Shown piece after piece: positions 1 to 15,600 of a stretch of 17,018 nt of DNA. Position 1 is the first letter of the stretch. Every line of letters starts with the position of its first letter. Made by a program: the position numbers and the translations under genes. Location: NCBI GenBank assembly GCA_964626405.1, contig CAZVFE010000032.1, positions 1 to 17,018 on the forward strand, written 5' to 3'. The notes below the pieces were generated by a model. The model searched no databases, had not been told where the DNA came from, and saw nothing but the letters and a program-made list of their open reading frames with translations. This DNA comes from CAZVFE01 sp964626405 (GTDB taxonomy: Bacteria > Bacteroidota > Bacteroidia > Cytophagales > Spirosomataceae).

Positions 1-2
1 CG

Positions 3-614
3 ATAAAATATTTGGGAAATGGAGCGGAATATCGGGTTAATGATATATCTGACTTAAAAAATATTCCCTCTTTAGTTGAGGAAATTTCAAAAACTTTTGG
101 GAAAATTGATATTTTAGTAAATAATGCGGGTATAAATATGAAGAAACCTGCTTTAGAAGTTAGTGATGATGAATTTGTAAATATCATTGATACAAACTTA
201 AATGCAGTTTTCGCTTTAAGCAGAGAGGTAGGTAGAGGAATGGTTGAAAAAGGAAGCGGTTCAATTATCATGATATCCTCTATGGCAGCTTACTACGGAA
301 TAGACCGAGTAGCAGCTTATGCAAGTTCAAAGACAGGCGTATATGGTTTGGTGAGGGTATTGGCAAGTGAGTGGAGTAAGTTTGGTGTAAGAGTAAATGC
401 TATTGCCCCAGGATTTATTGAAACAGCGATGAGTAAGGGAGCAATGAATTCAGATCCAGATCGAAAAAACCGCGCGATGAGCAGAACCCCTATTGGTTAT
501 TTTGGCCAACCGAAAGACATAGGCTATGCAGCAGTATTTTTGGCATCAGATGCCTCAACCTATATTACAGGAGTTTCTTTACCAGTAGATGGTGGTAATT
601 CCATTGGATTTTAA
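3..614 (+). CDS. SDR-family oxidoreductase, 5'-truncated by window edge
   Basis: This is the C-terminal part of a classical short-chain dehydrogenase/reductase, an NAD(P)-dependent oxidoreductase of sugars, sugar acids or acyl carriers. The frame stays open to the left edge, so the TTG at 12 is not a real start. The N-terminal Rossmann glycine motif (TGxxxGIG) lies outside the window; about 203 residues are present where the family usually has 250-260. Counting from that TTG, visible features are the NNAG motif (residues 37-40), the active-site serine in MISSM (about 89-90), the YxxxK catalytic pair (Y103, K107), and the APGFIET segment after the catalytic core. The protein ends with the usual VDGG near the C-terminus. 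It is followed 12 bases later by an anion-type MFS carrier, which fits a sugar-acid dehydrogenase (gluconate 5-dehydrogenase or KduD-like), but 3-oxoacyl reductase-like SDRs look the same at this level. Family certain, substrate unknown. Confidence 0.9.
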   Translation: MKYLGNGAEYRVNDISDLKNIPSLVEEISKTFGKIDILVNNAGINMKKPALEVSDDEFVNIIDTNLNAVFALSREVGRGMVEKGSGSIIMISSMAAYYGIDRVAAYASSKTGVYGLVRVLASEWSKFGVRVNAIAPGFIETAMSKGAMNSDPDRKNRAMSRTPIGYFGQPKDIGYAAVFLASDASTYITGVSLPVDGGNSIGF

Positions 615-3600
615 AACTAAATAACTATGAAAGTAAAGTACAGATGGATTGTTGTATTTCTCTTATTCATTGCAACAACAATTAATTACCTAGATAGGCA
701 GGTAATAGGATTATTAAAACCTACCTTAGAGGAAGAATTAAATTGGAGTGAAAAGGATTATTCCTATATCGTAATGGCCTTTACGGCATCCTACGCATTA
801 GGATTAATGGTGTTTGGAAGAATTATTGATAAAATAGGTTCTAAAGTAGGATTTTCTATATCGATCATCATTTGGTCTATTGCAGCGATGGCACATGCGG
901 CAGCAAAATCAACTTTTGGTTTTGCAATGGCTCGTGTTAGTTTAGGTTTAGGGGAATCTGGAAATTTTCCTGCAGCAATTAAAACTGTAGCTGAATGGTT
1001 CCCAAAAAGGGATCGAGCATTGGCAACGGGAATTTTCAATTCTGGGGCAAATATTGGAGCCGTAGTAGCGCCAATCATGGTGCCTTGGATATTGGGAGCT
1101 TACGGATGGCAAGAGGCCTTTATTATTACTGGAGCAATTGGATTTATTTGGTTAGTTGCTTGGTGGTTCTTTTATGAAATTCCAAGAAAAAAACAAGGGG
1201 TAACAGAAGAGGAAATCGCCTATATCGAATCTGATGAAGATGAGCAGGAGGAGAAAAAATCACCTGTAAAATATTCATGGGCTGAATTATTCTCTATGAA
1301 GCAAACATGGGTTTTCATAATAGGGAAATTCATGACAGACCCGATTTGGTGGTTCTTCTTATTCTGGATTCCAGGTTATTTTGCTAATATTTTCGCTTTA
1401 GATTTAAAAACTCCTAGCTTACACTTAGCATTCCTTTATACTTGTACTACGGTTGGAAGTATTGGAGGAGGATATCTATCAGGGTATTTTATTAAGAAGG
1501 GACATCCTATTTATAAGGCTAGAAAATTAGCTTTCTTAATTATTGCACTCTGTACTCTACCAATTATCACGATTCAGTGGGCAAATGATTTATGGACAGT
1601 TGTTTTAATTATATCCTTGGCGGCATCTGCGCATCAAGCTTGGTCTGCAAATATATTTACTACAGCTTCTGATATGTTCCCACAATCGGCTCTAAGTTCT
1701 GTTGTAGGAATTGGAGGTTTAGCTGGGGCAGTTGGAGGTGTTATTTTCCCTGCATTTATCGGTATTGTTTTAGATTATTATAAAAATATTGATGCATTAA
1801 ATACAGGATATAATGTAATATTCATGGTATGTGGATCAGCATATTTATTAGCATTGGTAATGATGCATTTCATATTACCTAAAATGAACCGCGTAACAGC
1901 GAAGTAATTGTATTTTCGAAAATTTTCGTTTAACTTTAAAACGAAAATTTTCGAAACATGCTTTTTCCCAATCAAAGAAGAGAAAAAATTTTAGATTACC
2001 TTAAAGAGGATGGTTCAGCAAAGGTAAACCAGCTGGCAAAAATCTTTAAAGTTACCGAAGTAACTATTCGGCAGGATTTAGAAAAACTTGCTGCAGAAGG
2101 CCTAATTATCAAAAAACATGGAGGGGCTTTCTTAAAAAATGCCCAGGATACTGTCCGAAGTTTTTCCTTATTAAATCAGGACAATCTTGATAAAAAGGCA
2201 AAAATTGGAAAAAAATGCATTGAATTCATTGAAGATGGTGATACAATCATCTTAGATTCAGGATCTACCACTACAGAAATTGCAAAGAATCTAACGGGTT
2301 TTAAAAATTTAACCGTCATAACAAACGCTTTAAACATAGCACTTTTATTAGGTTCCGAACCTGGGATAGAGGTAATCATGACAGGTGGTGAATTTAAACC
2401 ACCTACTCTTTCTTTAACGGGGCAAAAAGCTGCTGATTTTTTCAAGGATTTAAATGTTCAAAAACTATTTTTAGCAACAGCAGGAATATCTTTAAAGTCG
2501 GGCCTTACTTACCCCTCCATTTCAGATTTGGTAGTAAAAAAAGCCATGATTGAAGCTGCAGAAACCACTTATTTAGTGGCAGATTCGACAAAAATTGGAA
2601 AAAATTCTTTAGCTAGTTTGGGAGCCCTTTCTTTAATTGATTTATTCATTACTGATAATGAAATAAGTACAGAACAGAAAAAGCATTTTAAAATAAATGA
2701 AATAGAATTAGTAATCGCATAATTATGAAAAAGCAAACTTTAGGAATCATTATTGGTAATCGTGATTTTTTCCCAGATTCATTGGTTGAAAAAGCGAGAG
2801 TTGAAATTTTAGAGACCTTTAAAAAATTAGGGATAAATCCGATTTTATTGGATACAAATCAATCTAAATTGGGGGGAATAGAAACCTTTCAAGAGGCAAA
2901 GGCCTGTGCCGATCTTTTTCGTAGGCATAGGGATGAAATTTCTGGAATACTAGTTTTATTACCAAATTTTGGAGATGAAAAAGGTGTTGCAGATACTTTA
3001 AAATTAGCAGAATTAAATGTTCCCGTTTTGATCCAGGCATATCCTGATGATTTATCAAAAATGAATGTTGTCAATAGACGTGATGCATGGTGTGGAAAAA
3101 TTTCAGTCTGCAACAATCTTTATCAATATGGAATAAAGTATTCATTAACCTCAGCACATGTAATGAGTCCATCTGACCCCGCATTCCAGTCGGACTTAAA
3201 GGATTTCTTAGCCGTTTGCAGAGTGGTAAAAGGATTAAAAACTGTTCGAATTGGAGCTATTGGTGCAAGACCTGGGGCATTTAATACTGTTCGATATTCG
3301 GAAAAAATCTTACAAAGAAATGGTATTACAGTAACTACTGTTGACCTTTCAGAAGTTTTAGGAAGGGCGGAAAAACTTAAGGAAAATGATGCTAAAGTAA
3401 AAGCACATTTAGATTCGATTGGAGCCTATGCTTCATTAAAAAACACTCCTAATCAGGCTGCCTTACAAATTGCCAAATTGGATGTTATTTTAAATGAATA
3501 TATGGAAGAATTATCTTTGGACGCGACGGCAATTCAATGTTGGACCTCCTTACAGCAAAATTATGGTTGTAATGTATGTACGAGCATGAGTATTATGTCT

Positions 3601-6600
3601 GAAAACATGTTACCATCAGCCTGTGAGGTGGATGTAACAGGAACTTTGAGTATGTATGCTATGCAATTAGCATCTGGTTCTCCTTCGGCCTTAGTTGATT
3701 GGAATAATAATTATGCGGATGATGAAAACAAATGTGTATTATTCCATTGTGGAAACTGGGCTAAATCATTCTTACCTGATATTCAAATTTCAAATGCACC
3801 AATCCTTGGAACATCTGTCGGTGTAGAAAACACATATGGAGCATTAGACGGAAGGACTCCTGCTATGCCATTAACATTTGGAAGAATTTCAACGGATGAT
3901 CCTAAAGGAATTATCAAAGCATATATTGGAGAAGGATCCTTAACAAATGATCCATTAGAAACCTTTGGAAACAGGGCTGTAGCTAAAATACCCCATTTAC
4001 AAGATTTAATGAAATACATTTGCAAAAATGGATTTGAACATCATGTAGTAATGAATGCGTCGAATACAGGAGCAATCCTTCAGGAGGCATTGGAAAATTA
4101 TATGGGTTGGGAAGTTTATAACCATCAATAATATGACCATTCAAGAATTAATCGAGAAGTCTAACCAATACCGCAAGCAGGTATTGAAAATTATTTATGA
4201 ATCAGGTGCTGGTCATACCGGAGGTAGTCTTTCAATTTTAGACATTTTAAATGTTCTTTATAATCAGATATTAAAGATTGATTTAAATGACCCTGCAAGA
4301 GATCGCTTTATTCAAAGCAAAGGACATTCTGTAGAGGCATTGTATGTGGTATTAGCAGATCAAGGATTTTTTCCATTTGAGGACTTAAAAACTATGGGAA
4401 AATATAATTCCCCATATATTGGTCACCCAACCAAAAAAATTCCTGGAATGGAACAAAATACTGGAGGTTTAGGGCATGGATTACCTATTTGTGCAGGAAC
4501 TGCCCTAGCTGCCAAAATGGATAATTTGCCAACCAAAGTATTTACAATATTAGGAGATGGGGAAATGGCAGAAGGATCAAATTGGGAGGGAATGATGATG
4601 GCGGCGCATTATAAATTGGATAATTTATGTGCCATTTTGGACTATAATAAATTGCAGATTACTGGTCCAAACCATCAAGTGATGGGATTAGAACCTTTGC
4701 GGGCAAAAATTGAATCTTTTGGCTGGGAGGTAGAAGAAGTAGATGGGCATAACATTAAAGACTTGGTAAAAACCTTAGAACAAATTCCTTTTAAAAAGGA
4801 TAAACCTAGCTTTATTATTGCTCATACCATAAAAGGTAAAGGAATTTCTTTTATGGAAAATGAAATTAAATGGCACCATGGCGTACCAAGTGATGAAGAA
4901 TATGAATTAGCAATGAAAGAATTAAACGCATGAAACCGAATTTAGAAGTATTTGCAGAAACTTTAGAGGAATTAGCAAAGAATGACCCCGATTTATTAAT
5001 CGTAACTAGCGACTCTCGTGGTTCGGGAAAATTAAAACCTTTTGGCGAAAAATTTCCTGAAAAAATGGTTGAAGTCGGCATTGCAGAACAAAATTTAGTT
5101 GGTGTTGCTGCAGGCCTTGCAAGCATGGGTAAAAATGTATTTGCGGTATCTCCAGCCTGTTTTCTAACTGCAAGGTCTTTAGAACAAATAAAAAATGATA
5201 TTTGCTATTCAGATAACCCCGTTCGATTAATAGGAATTTCTGCTGGGGTAAGTTATGGTGCCTTGGGTAGCACCCACCATAGTTTACATGATATTGCGGT
5301 TTTAAGGGCAATAAATAATATTGATATTATTATTCCCGCTGATGATTTCGAAACAAAGGAGGCCATCAAAGCAGCATCAAAATCGAAAAAACCTTTATAT
5401 ATTCGATTCGGAAAGAAAAAAATGCCTAATTTGGGACAAAACATATCCCCTAATTTTGAAATTGGAAAAGCGAGAATAATACGGGAAGGAAAGGATATCC
5501 AATTAATTGGTACAGGAGAAACTGTTTGGCCTTGTCTTGAAGCAGCAGAATTATTAAGTAAGGAGGGAATTGAGGCAGAAGTAATTTCCATGCATTCAAT
5601 TAAACCGTTTGACCATTCCATTTTTAAAGGAAATAAACCCATTATTACCGTTGAAGAGCATATGATTAATGGAGGTTTAGGTGAGGCAGTAGCATCCTTC
5701 TTACTGGAAAATAAGCATTATGTCCCTTTTAAAAAAATGGGAATTCCCGATGAATATACAGTAACTGGTTCACAAGTAGAAATATTTGACCATTACGGTT
5801 TGAACGATAGAGGAATTAGCATTGAGGCTATTAAATTAATTAAAAGTTAATAGATTAGAATTATCATCTAAATATTTGATTATTTAAAATTCAAAAGATA
5901 ATTTTCAATTAGGGGAGGTGGGGCATTATTTAAACCCATAATTATTAAAAATATTACTTCAAAGAAAAGAACTTATAAAAACGATGAAAAAACTGATTAT
6001 CTTTTTAACAATTATCCTTGTGGCTTGTGGAGGAGATAAAAAACAAGAAGAACCTCCAAAAATAGCAGTGGTTATCTCAACCTTAAACAATCCTTGGTTT
6101 GTCATTCTCGCGGAATCAGCGGCAGAAAATGCAAGAAATTTAGGATATGAAGCAAAAATCTTTGATTCCCAAAATAATCCAGCTTTAGAATCTGACCATT
6201 TTGAAAACCTAATTTCTTCAGGTTTTGATGCCATTCTTTTTAATTCAACTGATGCAGATGGTTCCGTAACCAATGTTTTGAAAGCAAAAGAAGCGGGAGT
6301 TCCAGTTTTTTGTATGGATAGAGAAATTAATTCAAATCAAGCGGCAACTTCACAAATTTTATCTGATAATTATTCAGGTTGTGTATCAATTGGTATTGAA
6401 TTCGTAAAAGCCCTAAATGGCAAAGGTAATTATGTTGAAATTATGGGTGCCGCAGGCGATAATAATACCTATGCTCGTTCTAATGGATTTCATTCGGTGG
6501 TCGATCAATATCCTGACCTTCATTTATTAGCTCAACAACCAGGAGATTTTGATAGAAATAAATCCTTGAATGTTATGGAGTCATTACTTCAGGCAAATCC

Positions 6601-9600
6601 AGATATTCAGGCTGTATTTTGCGGCAATGATGCAATGGCAATGGGAGCCTACCAGGCAATCAAATCTGCTGGATTATTGAATAAAATAAAGGTTTTTGGA
6701 TTTGATGGTACTGAAGAAGTTATTCAAAAAATTAAAGATGGAGAAATACAAGCAACGGGAATGCAATATCCATTAATCATGGCAAAAACAGCAGCTGAAT
6801 ATGCTGATAAATACATCAAAGGAGAAAGAAATTTCCCTCAGTATGTACCGGTTGCGGTCGATTTAATCAATTCAAAAACCGCTAAACATTTTTAATATGA
6901 AATTAATCGGAACAATTTTAAGTATTTTAATCCTTCTTTTTTTCTCCCTAAAATTTGAAAAATTAAGTGAGAGAAATTCTATTTCAAATACAGAAAATAA
7001 TTATCAAGAAAAGATTGAAAATCTTATTCAAAATGGAATTATAAACAATAATGAAATCTCTAAAACAGAAGATTTAATTAATAAATTGAATAAAAACCCA
7101 GAAGAATTCTATAAAAATAAAGGACATCGATTGGGAATTGGTTCCTCTGCCTATTTTCTTGTGGAAGATGAAACAACGGTTAAAAATTTTGAAAACGGAA
7201 TAATCGAACTTGAAAATAATGTAATACTAGACACCAAATATATTTTTGGTAATGAAATTAGAGATGCTTCCAATTTTATTAGTTTAACAGAATTCGATTC
7301 TCAATTAAAATTAAATGATTTTACTGGACAATTAAATGCCAAAATAAGGAAGAATTTCGAAAACTTTTCCATTAAAAAGGGTGATAAATTGAAATATATT
7401 GGAGCTTGCCAAATATATATCGATAGGTTACCCATAAAAGAATTAATAGTTATACCTGTTTTAATTGAAAAAATTTAAATGTTGGAAGTTATCCATATCA
7501 CTAAAGAATTTCCTGGAGTTAAGGCTCTGGAGAATGTCGATTTGGTTTTCGAACCAGGGAAAGTAAATGCCCTAATGGGAGAAAACGGAGCTGGAAAATC
7601 TACATTATTAAAAATACTAAGTGGTATTTATTTGGATTACGAAGGTTCAATAAAAATTAATCAAAAAGAATATCGATTTACGGGAGTCAAAGATTCAGAA
7701 GAAGCTGGAATTGCAATTATTCATCAGGAATTAAATTTATTTCCAAATCTAACTATTTCAGAAAATATTTTTTTGGGAAAAGAATTAAAAACTAAATGGG
7801 GGTTATTGGATAAAAATTCCATGGATTCCATTACCCAAGATTTATTAAAACAAGTTGGGGTAAATAAACCATCCAATACTTTAGTTTCTAAACTTAAAAT
7901 TTCTGAACAACAATTAATTGAAATTGCCAAATCCCTATATTCAAAGGCTGAAATTATCTTAATGGATGAACCTACCTCTGCCTTAAGTGATACGGAAATT
8001 GAAAATCTTCATCGTTTAGTTAAAAACTGGACCAAAGAAGGTAAAACCATCATTTATATTTCTCATAAAATGGATGAGCTTTATAGAATAGCTGATAATT
8101 ATGCTGTTCTTAGAGATGGGAAAAGTATTTCTTCTGGAAGAATGAATGAAGTAAAACCCCAAGAATTAATCGAATTCATGGTAGGAAGAAAAGTCATTAT
8201 TAACAAAAAAGAAGAGAAAAACCTTCCTGATAATTATGCTTTAAAAATTCCAAATTTAATTAATCTTAAAAAAGGAGAAATTTTGGGGATATTTGGATTG
8301 ATGGGTGCAGGTAGAACGGAATTATTGGAACAAATTTTTGGATTAAACCCCTTCCCTTTTCCGATAGAAATCAATGGTAACTTAATAAAAATAAATAAAC
8401 CTCTTGATGCCATTCAGGCAGGAATGGGTTTTGTGACAGAGGACCGAAAAATGGAAGGCTTGATTATGGAACAAGATCTTTCCTTCAATATTGGCTTAAT
8501 GAATATTTCATTATTCAAAAACACGAAAGAAAAAGAAATCAAAGAATTAAGCCAGTCTTTTATTTCAAGCTTAAAAATAAAAACTCCATCTGAGAAGGAA
8601 CCATGTTTGAATCTATCAGGTGGAAATCAACAGAAAGTGATATTAGGTAAATGGCTTTCAAAAAACCCTAATATCCTCCTTTTGGATGAACCTACTCGTG
8701 GAATTGATATTCAAGCAAAAAGCGAAATTTATGAATTAATAAAAGGTTTAGCAGATGAGGGGAAAAGTATTTTACTAATATCATCTGAAATCCCAGAAAT
8801 ATTAGCTCTTTCAGATAGAATATTAGTAATGTCTGAAGGAATAATCCGAGCGGAATATTCAAGCTCAGAAGCAAATGAAAATGAATTATTAAAATCAGCA
8901 TTACCAAAATTATGAAAACACTAGATGCTAGCCTTTTAAAGAAAATTCAGTCCTTATTGGCATTATTTATCCTATGCTTAATATTATCCATTCTAACGGA
9001 TAAGTTTTTGACAATGGGGAATATTTGGAATGTATTAAGACAAATATCAGTAAATATGTGCCTTTCAATTGGAATGACCTTGGTAATCCTTACGGCAGGA
9101 ATTGATTTATCTGTTGGTGCAACCCTTGGTCTGGTTGGTGCTATTTCAGCAGGATTAATTACAAAGGGCATTTCCTTGGTAAGCATGGACCTTTGGATTG
9201 GATTTACGGTTTTTGGGATTGTAATTGCATCCCTCTTAATGGGTTCCACTATTGGTTGGTTTAATGGGTGGATGATAACGAAATTTTCAGTACCTCCATT
9301 TGTAGCTACACTAGGAATGTTAACAGCCTTAAGAGGATTTACTTATTTATATACCGAAGGAAGACCAATTTCTAACCTAGGATCTGATTTTGAATTTTTG
9401 GGATCAGGCTGGCTAATCGGAATTCCTGTACCTGTTTGGATTTCCATATTAGTCATTGGATTATTTTTATTCATTACAAAAAAAACAGGATTAGGAAGAT
9501 ATATCTATGCTGTAGGAGGAAATGAAAAGGCCTCATTTTTATCCGGGGTGCCAGTCAATAAGGTAAAATGGATAGTTTATGGATTATCTGGGGCAATGGC

Positions 9601-12600
9601 TGGTTTAGGAGGTGTTTTGGTGACTGCAAGATTAAATTCCGCACAACCCAATGCTGGGATGAATTATGAATTGGATTCCATTGCTGCAATTGTCATTGGC
9701 GGAACCTCTCTATCAGGTGGAAAAGGTTCTATTACTGGTACGGTAATCGGTGTAATATTAATAGGGGTCTTGAACAATGGACTAGTTTTATTGAATGTAT
9801 CTCCATTTTGGCAACAGGTGGTAAAAGGCGGAGTAATTCTTTTAGCAGTAATTTTAGACAATTTTAATTCAAAGAAAAAATCCATATAATGAAAAAAATT
9901 CTTGCCATTGACCAGGGAACTAGTAGCACAAAGGCCATTATTTTTGATGAATCTGGGAAGGTTTGTGAAAAATCAACAGCAGAATTAATTACAGATTATC
10001 AAGCAAATGGATTTGTTGAACAAAACCCTGAATATATATATTTATCGGTTTTAGAGGCATGCAAGAATTTAAATTTGAATGAAATAACTGCCATTGGAAT
10101 TTCTAACCAAAGAGAAACATTTATTCTTTGGGATAAAAATGGACAAGCTGTTTTACCAGCCATCGTTTGGGCTTGTAAAAGATCGGTTGAAATTTGTAAG
10201 AATAGGGAAAATGAAAATAATTTTATAAATGAAAAAACTGGATTAATTATAGACCCTTATTTTTCTGGAACGAAACTATTATGGGTTTTGGAAAATCATC
10301 CGGAAATAAAAACACGAATTGAAAGGGGAGAAATTTATTTCGGAACCGTGGATACTTGGATATTATATAAATTAACTGAAGGGAAGGAATTTAAAACGGA
10401 TTATACGAATGCATCACGAACACTTTTTTTCAATATTCATAATTTAATATGGGATCAAGAAATCTTAAAAAATTGGGGTCTTGAAAATTTAAATTTACCA
10501 GAAATTTTACCTTCTTCTTCCTATTTTGGCTCAACAAATTTAGGTGGATTATTAAAGAATTCAATAGAAATACATTCTATGATTGGAGATTCCCACGCTT
10601 CTATGTTTGGCGAAATTTGTTTTGTAAAAGGGGATACAAAAATGACGATGGGAACGGGGAGTTCCTTATTAATGAATATCGGAAATCATCCTATTAAATC
10701 AAATAACAAATTACTTACAACAATTGGATTTAGTACCCAAAATGAAGTTGTTTATGCTTGGGAAGGGGCAATTGTTTCCTGTGGTTCCATGATTTCCTGG
10801 TTAAAAGATTCATTAAAACTATTCGAAAATCCAACTGAAACGTCCGATATCGCAGAATCCATTAAGGATAATGGAGGTGTTTTTTTAGTGCCAGGATTTG
10901 CAGGTTTGGGTGCTCCTATTTGGAAGATGGATCGCAAGGCTTCCTTTGTTGGCATTAATTTTGGAACGAATTCTAAACACATAGTTAGAGCTACACTTGA
11001 GGCAATAATTTTCCAAATAAGAGATGTATTGGATGCTATGGAAAAGGATTTAGGCAAAAAAATTCCCCATGTGGCTATGCATGGTGGACTTTCAAAGAAC
11101 CGCTTTATTCAAAAACATTTATCTGCTTTAATACACTCATGTATTGAGATTCAAGAAAGTCAGGATATTTCTGCCTTGGGAGCAGGTTTATTAGCAGGAT
11201 TATCTAATGGAAATTATTCAAATTTGAATCAAATAAAATCTCTTATTCAAAAGAAAGAATTGAAAAAAGATATTTCTCTTTCCAATGAGATAGAAATATC
11301 TTTTAATCATTGGAAAGAGATTATCGAAAAAAATCTTTATTAATTATTTAGATTGAGCTGCCAACCATTGCATGATGGTAACTGGCATACCATTTACTTT
11401 TACCGGAGATCCATCGAAATCAAATCTCACCTCATTAGCATGAAGGTAAATCCAAGACCAATGTCCATCATAATGATAGGAATTTCCTCCATATTGATTG
11501 GTAATATCAACCACATGATCTGGGAAAGTAAAATGAACATTTTCAGCTCCTGCTTTCTTCAAACGATGATAAATTGGCACAGCAGTCTTTTGTGGATCGG
11601 TTACTTTGTCGTCTTTTGATTGCACGAACCAAATAGGAACATTTTTGATAGACTCTATTTGTTGATCAGATGCAAATTCAGAATAAAAGGCTAATGCTGA
11701 TATATATCCACCTGCAAAAAAATCTGGATTATTAAAGATTAGTCGAAGGCTCATATAACCTCCATTGGAACAACCACCTATATAAATTCTTTTGGTATCA
11801 ATATCTTTATTTTTGGCTACATACATTTTTATTAATTCCATCAGAGCTTCATTATAAATATCATTGGTTTTCCCTGTCGTCATACGTTCTGTAGCACTAT
11901 GCATCCAATAAGTAGGTGCTTGAGGAACCAAAACATGTGCTCCACCAAAAATAGATTGAATGTCTTTTGAAGCATAATTGACCGCCTTATTTCCAATCGC
12001 AGCTATTGAAGGATCTGTTCCACCTTCTCCCCCACCATGTAACCAAATAAGCAAGGGGGCTTTTCCAGATTTTCTTACAGGATTATAAGAAGCGTAGGAC
12101 AAGTTTATATCTTTATGTGTAAATTTTCCGGTTAAATCGAAATCATCAAGGATTGGAATGATTCTCCTTGTTTCCTTATTCCAAGTAATATTCGAGGAAT
12201 TTTGTTTGATATCTAACTGATAATTTATCCATTTATTTCCTCCTTTACCCGGGAAATATTGAATTGCAGAGCCCAAATAATTATTGGGAGCAACAGCTAA
12301 AACAAGAGTAATATGATTTCCTTTTGAAATTGGATTTCCATTATTGTCTGAGACAAAGGCATTTATGACCTCTCTATTTCCGGATTTGAATTGTGCAAAC
12401 ATATCAGGGATTGGATCTTCCGTAAGGGAAGATCGAGTAACACTTACGGAAAAGTCTTTTGAATCAACTTTTTCAAGTTCTTTTTGAGATTCTAGGATTA
12501 CCTTGTTTACATGTGGACCCCAATCAAAACCTTCAATAACCATGGTATAATTGGTTTGAGATAAAGAAGGTAGGGAAAGGGATAAAATAAATAAAATAGA

Positions 12601-15600
12601 CAGGATTGAGAATGATTTTTTCATAAAAAATAGGTTAAATTTTAAAATTTTAGATGATAATAATGCCACCACCACCCGCCCCAAAAATAAACCGAATTTT
12701 GGTTATTTCCTAAAAGTAAATTGATATTATTAAATTACTATATTTTAAGATCACAAAAATTAAAAAAGCCTTCCAAATTTCTTTGAAAGGCTTTTAATTT
12801 GTTGGCGGTCCGGACGGGACTCGAACCCGCGACCCCATGCGTGACAGGCATGTATTCTAACCAACTGAACTACCGGACCTGCTCTTTAGAGTGGCACAAA
12901 ATTAGTAAAATTTAAATTTATAACAATACTTATTATTAATATTTTTAAAATAAATTTTATATTACTAAAAAATTTGAAGCTTACATGCACCAAAAATCTA
13001 AATCAAGCGTATTTTTTATTGGATTAATCCTGTTTTTCATAAGTTCTTGTACAAAAGAAGAAAAAATCCCTGAAACAGAATTTGTCGATCCAAAGGATCA
13101 ATTAGTTCAAGTAGAAGTCTCAACAAATGGATTGGAAATCCCAGATGAACCAAAAATTCAAGCCAATATTAAATTTACCAATAATGACACCACCTATTTT
13201 ACGCATAAAATTGGAATTGAGGTAAGAGGACAATCCTCTCAATGGTTTCCTAAAAAACAATATGGTTTTGAGCTATGGGACAATACAAATCTTGGAATAA
13301 GTAATACTATTTTGGACTTTCCCTCTGAAGAAGATTTTATTTTAAGCGCACCTTATACAGACAAATCTTTGATGAGAAATGTTTTAATTTATGAACTATC
13401 AAGGGATATAGGAAGGTATGCTGCCAGAACAAAATTTGTAGACCTTAAATTAAATGGTTCTTCCAAAGGAACATATGTTTTTATGGAAAAATTAAAAAGA
13501 GATGTGAATCGAATCGATATTAGTAAATTAAAAAATACGGACAATTCTGGTGAAGAATTAACAGGAGGTTATATTATTAAAATCGACAAGGATAATGATT
13601 ATTTTAATAATTCTTTTGAATCCAAAATAAGTCCTAGGAATGCTGCTTCCGGACAAACCATTAAGTTTGTTTATGATACACCTAAACCCAATGAAATTAC
13701 GGCACAACAAAAGACCTATATTCAAAATTATATTCATGAATTTGAAGCTGTACTAAATTCAGATAATTTTAAAGATCCGAATAATGGTTATCAAAAATAT
13801 ATCAATGTAGATTCTTTTGTAGATTTTTTCCTCCTAAATGAAATTTCTAATAATGTGGATGGTTATAGATTGAGTACATGGGTAATTAAAGACAAAAATG
13901 AGAAATTAGCAATGGGACCAATTTGGGATTTCAACCTGGCCTTTGGAAATGCAGATTATTGTTCCGGGGGAGAAACAAATGTATGGGCCTATAAATTTAA
14001 CGACCGTTGTAATGAAGATTTTTGGGTTATCCCATTTTGGTGGGAAAGATTAATGGAAGATCCATATTTCAGAAATAAAATAAAAACTAGATGGAATGAA
14101 TTAAAAACAACGCACTTATCAGCAAATAATATGATTTCAAAGGTTGATAAATATAAGGAGCTTTTATCCAATTCGGGCAGTGCATCGAAGAATTTTGGAT
14201 TATGGAGCGTTTTAGGGGTATACGTTTGGCCAAATAAATTTATTGGTAATACCTGGGATGAAGAAGTCAATTATTTAAAAGACTGGATAAATAACCGTTA
14301 TACCTGGTTGGATACAAATATCAATAGTCTTTAATTTCATCTATTAAAGAATTAAATTCATAGTTTAAAACTCATGGTAATTTATTAATTTTATGGCATG
14401 AAATTTTTTAAGTATCAAGGTACTGGCAATGATTTTATAATCATCGACGATCGATCTAAGAGTTTTGATTTGAATAAAGATCAAATTCATGCTTTGTGCG
14501 ATAGAAGATTTGGTATTGGGGCAGATGGACTCATGCTTTTACAAGATGCGGATGATTATGATTTCAGAATGGTTTATTTTAATTCTGATGGCACCCAAGG
14601 CACCATGTGTGGCAATGGAGGAAGATGCTTAGTGCGATTTGCCAATGACTTAGGAATCATTCAAGGTTCCACAGAATTCATCGCAGTAGACGGACCACAT
14701 TCAGCAGAGGTTTTCCCTGATAAAATTTCTTTAAAGATGCAGGATGTCGATTCAATCATAGATTTAGACAATGCCTTTTTTGCTAATACTGGATCTCCAC
14801 ATTATGTGGGTTTTTGTAATGATTTAAAAACCTACAATGTTTTTGAAAATGGATCGAAAATTCGATATTCTGAAGAATTTAAAAATCAAAATGGAACAAA
14901 TGTAAATTTTGTAGAAGAAATAGGAGAAAACGAGTTATTTGTGCGCACTTATGAAAGAGGTGTGGAAGATGAAACCTATTCTTGTGGCACAGGGGTTACG
15001 GCCTCAGCTTTAATAGCTCATCATTCCAAAAATTTAAAAAGTCCCATTTCAATTAAAACTATTGGAGGAAATCTTCAGGTTAGTTTTGAAATAAATCAAA
15101 AAAACAATTACTTTAATATATTTTTAATAGGTCCGGCTGTCAAAGTTTTTGAAGGCTTTATTAACTTGTAATTTCAATTAAATTTAAAATATTTTTTTAT
15201 GAATTTAGATGCATCCACTAAGGCTAATATCGATTTATGGTTAAGTTCAGCCTATGATTTAGAAACCAGAAATATCATTCAAAATTTAATTGATACAAAT
15301 CAAGAAACTCAATTGGTCGATAGTTTTTACAAAACCTTAGAATTTGGCACAGGGGGAATGAGAGGTGAAATGGGTGTTGGATGTAATAGAATGAACAAAT
15401 ATACAGTTGGTGGGGCCACGCAGGGTTTTGCAAATTATTTAAACAAAAGCTTTAAAGGCGGAATAAAAGTAGCTATTGCGCACGATTCCAGAAATAATTC
15501 ACCCTATTTTGCACAAATTGCAGCTGATATTTTTTCAGCCAATGGAATTGAAGTTTATTTATTTCCTGCACTTCGTCCTACTCCACAACTTTCTTTTGCC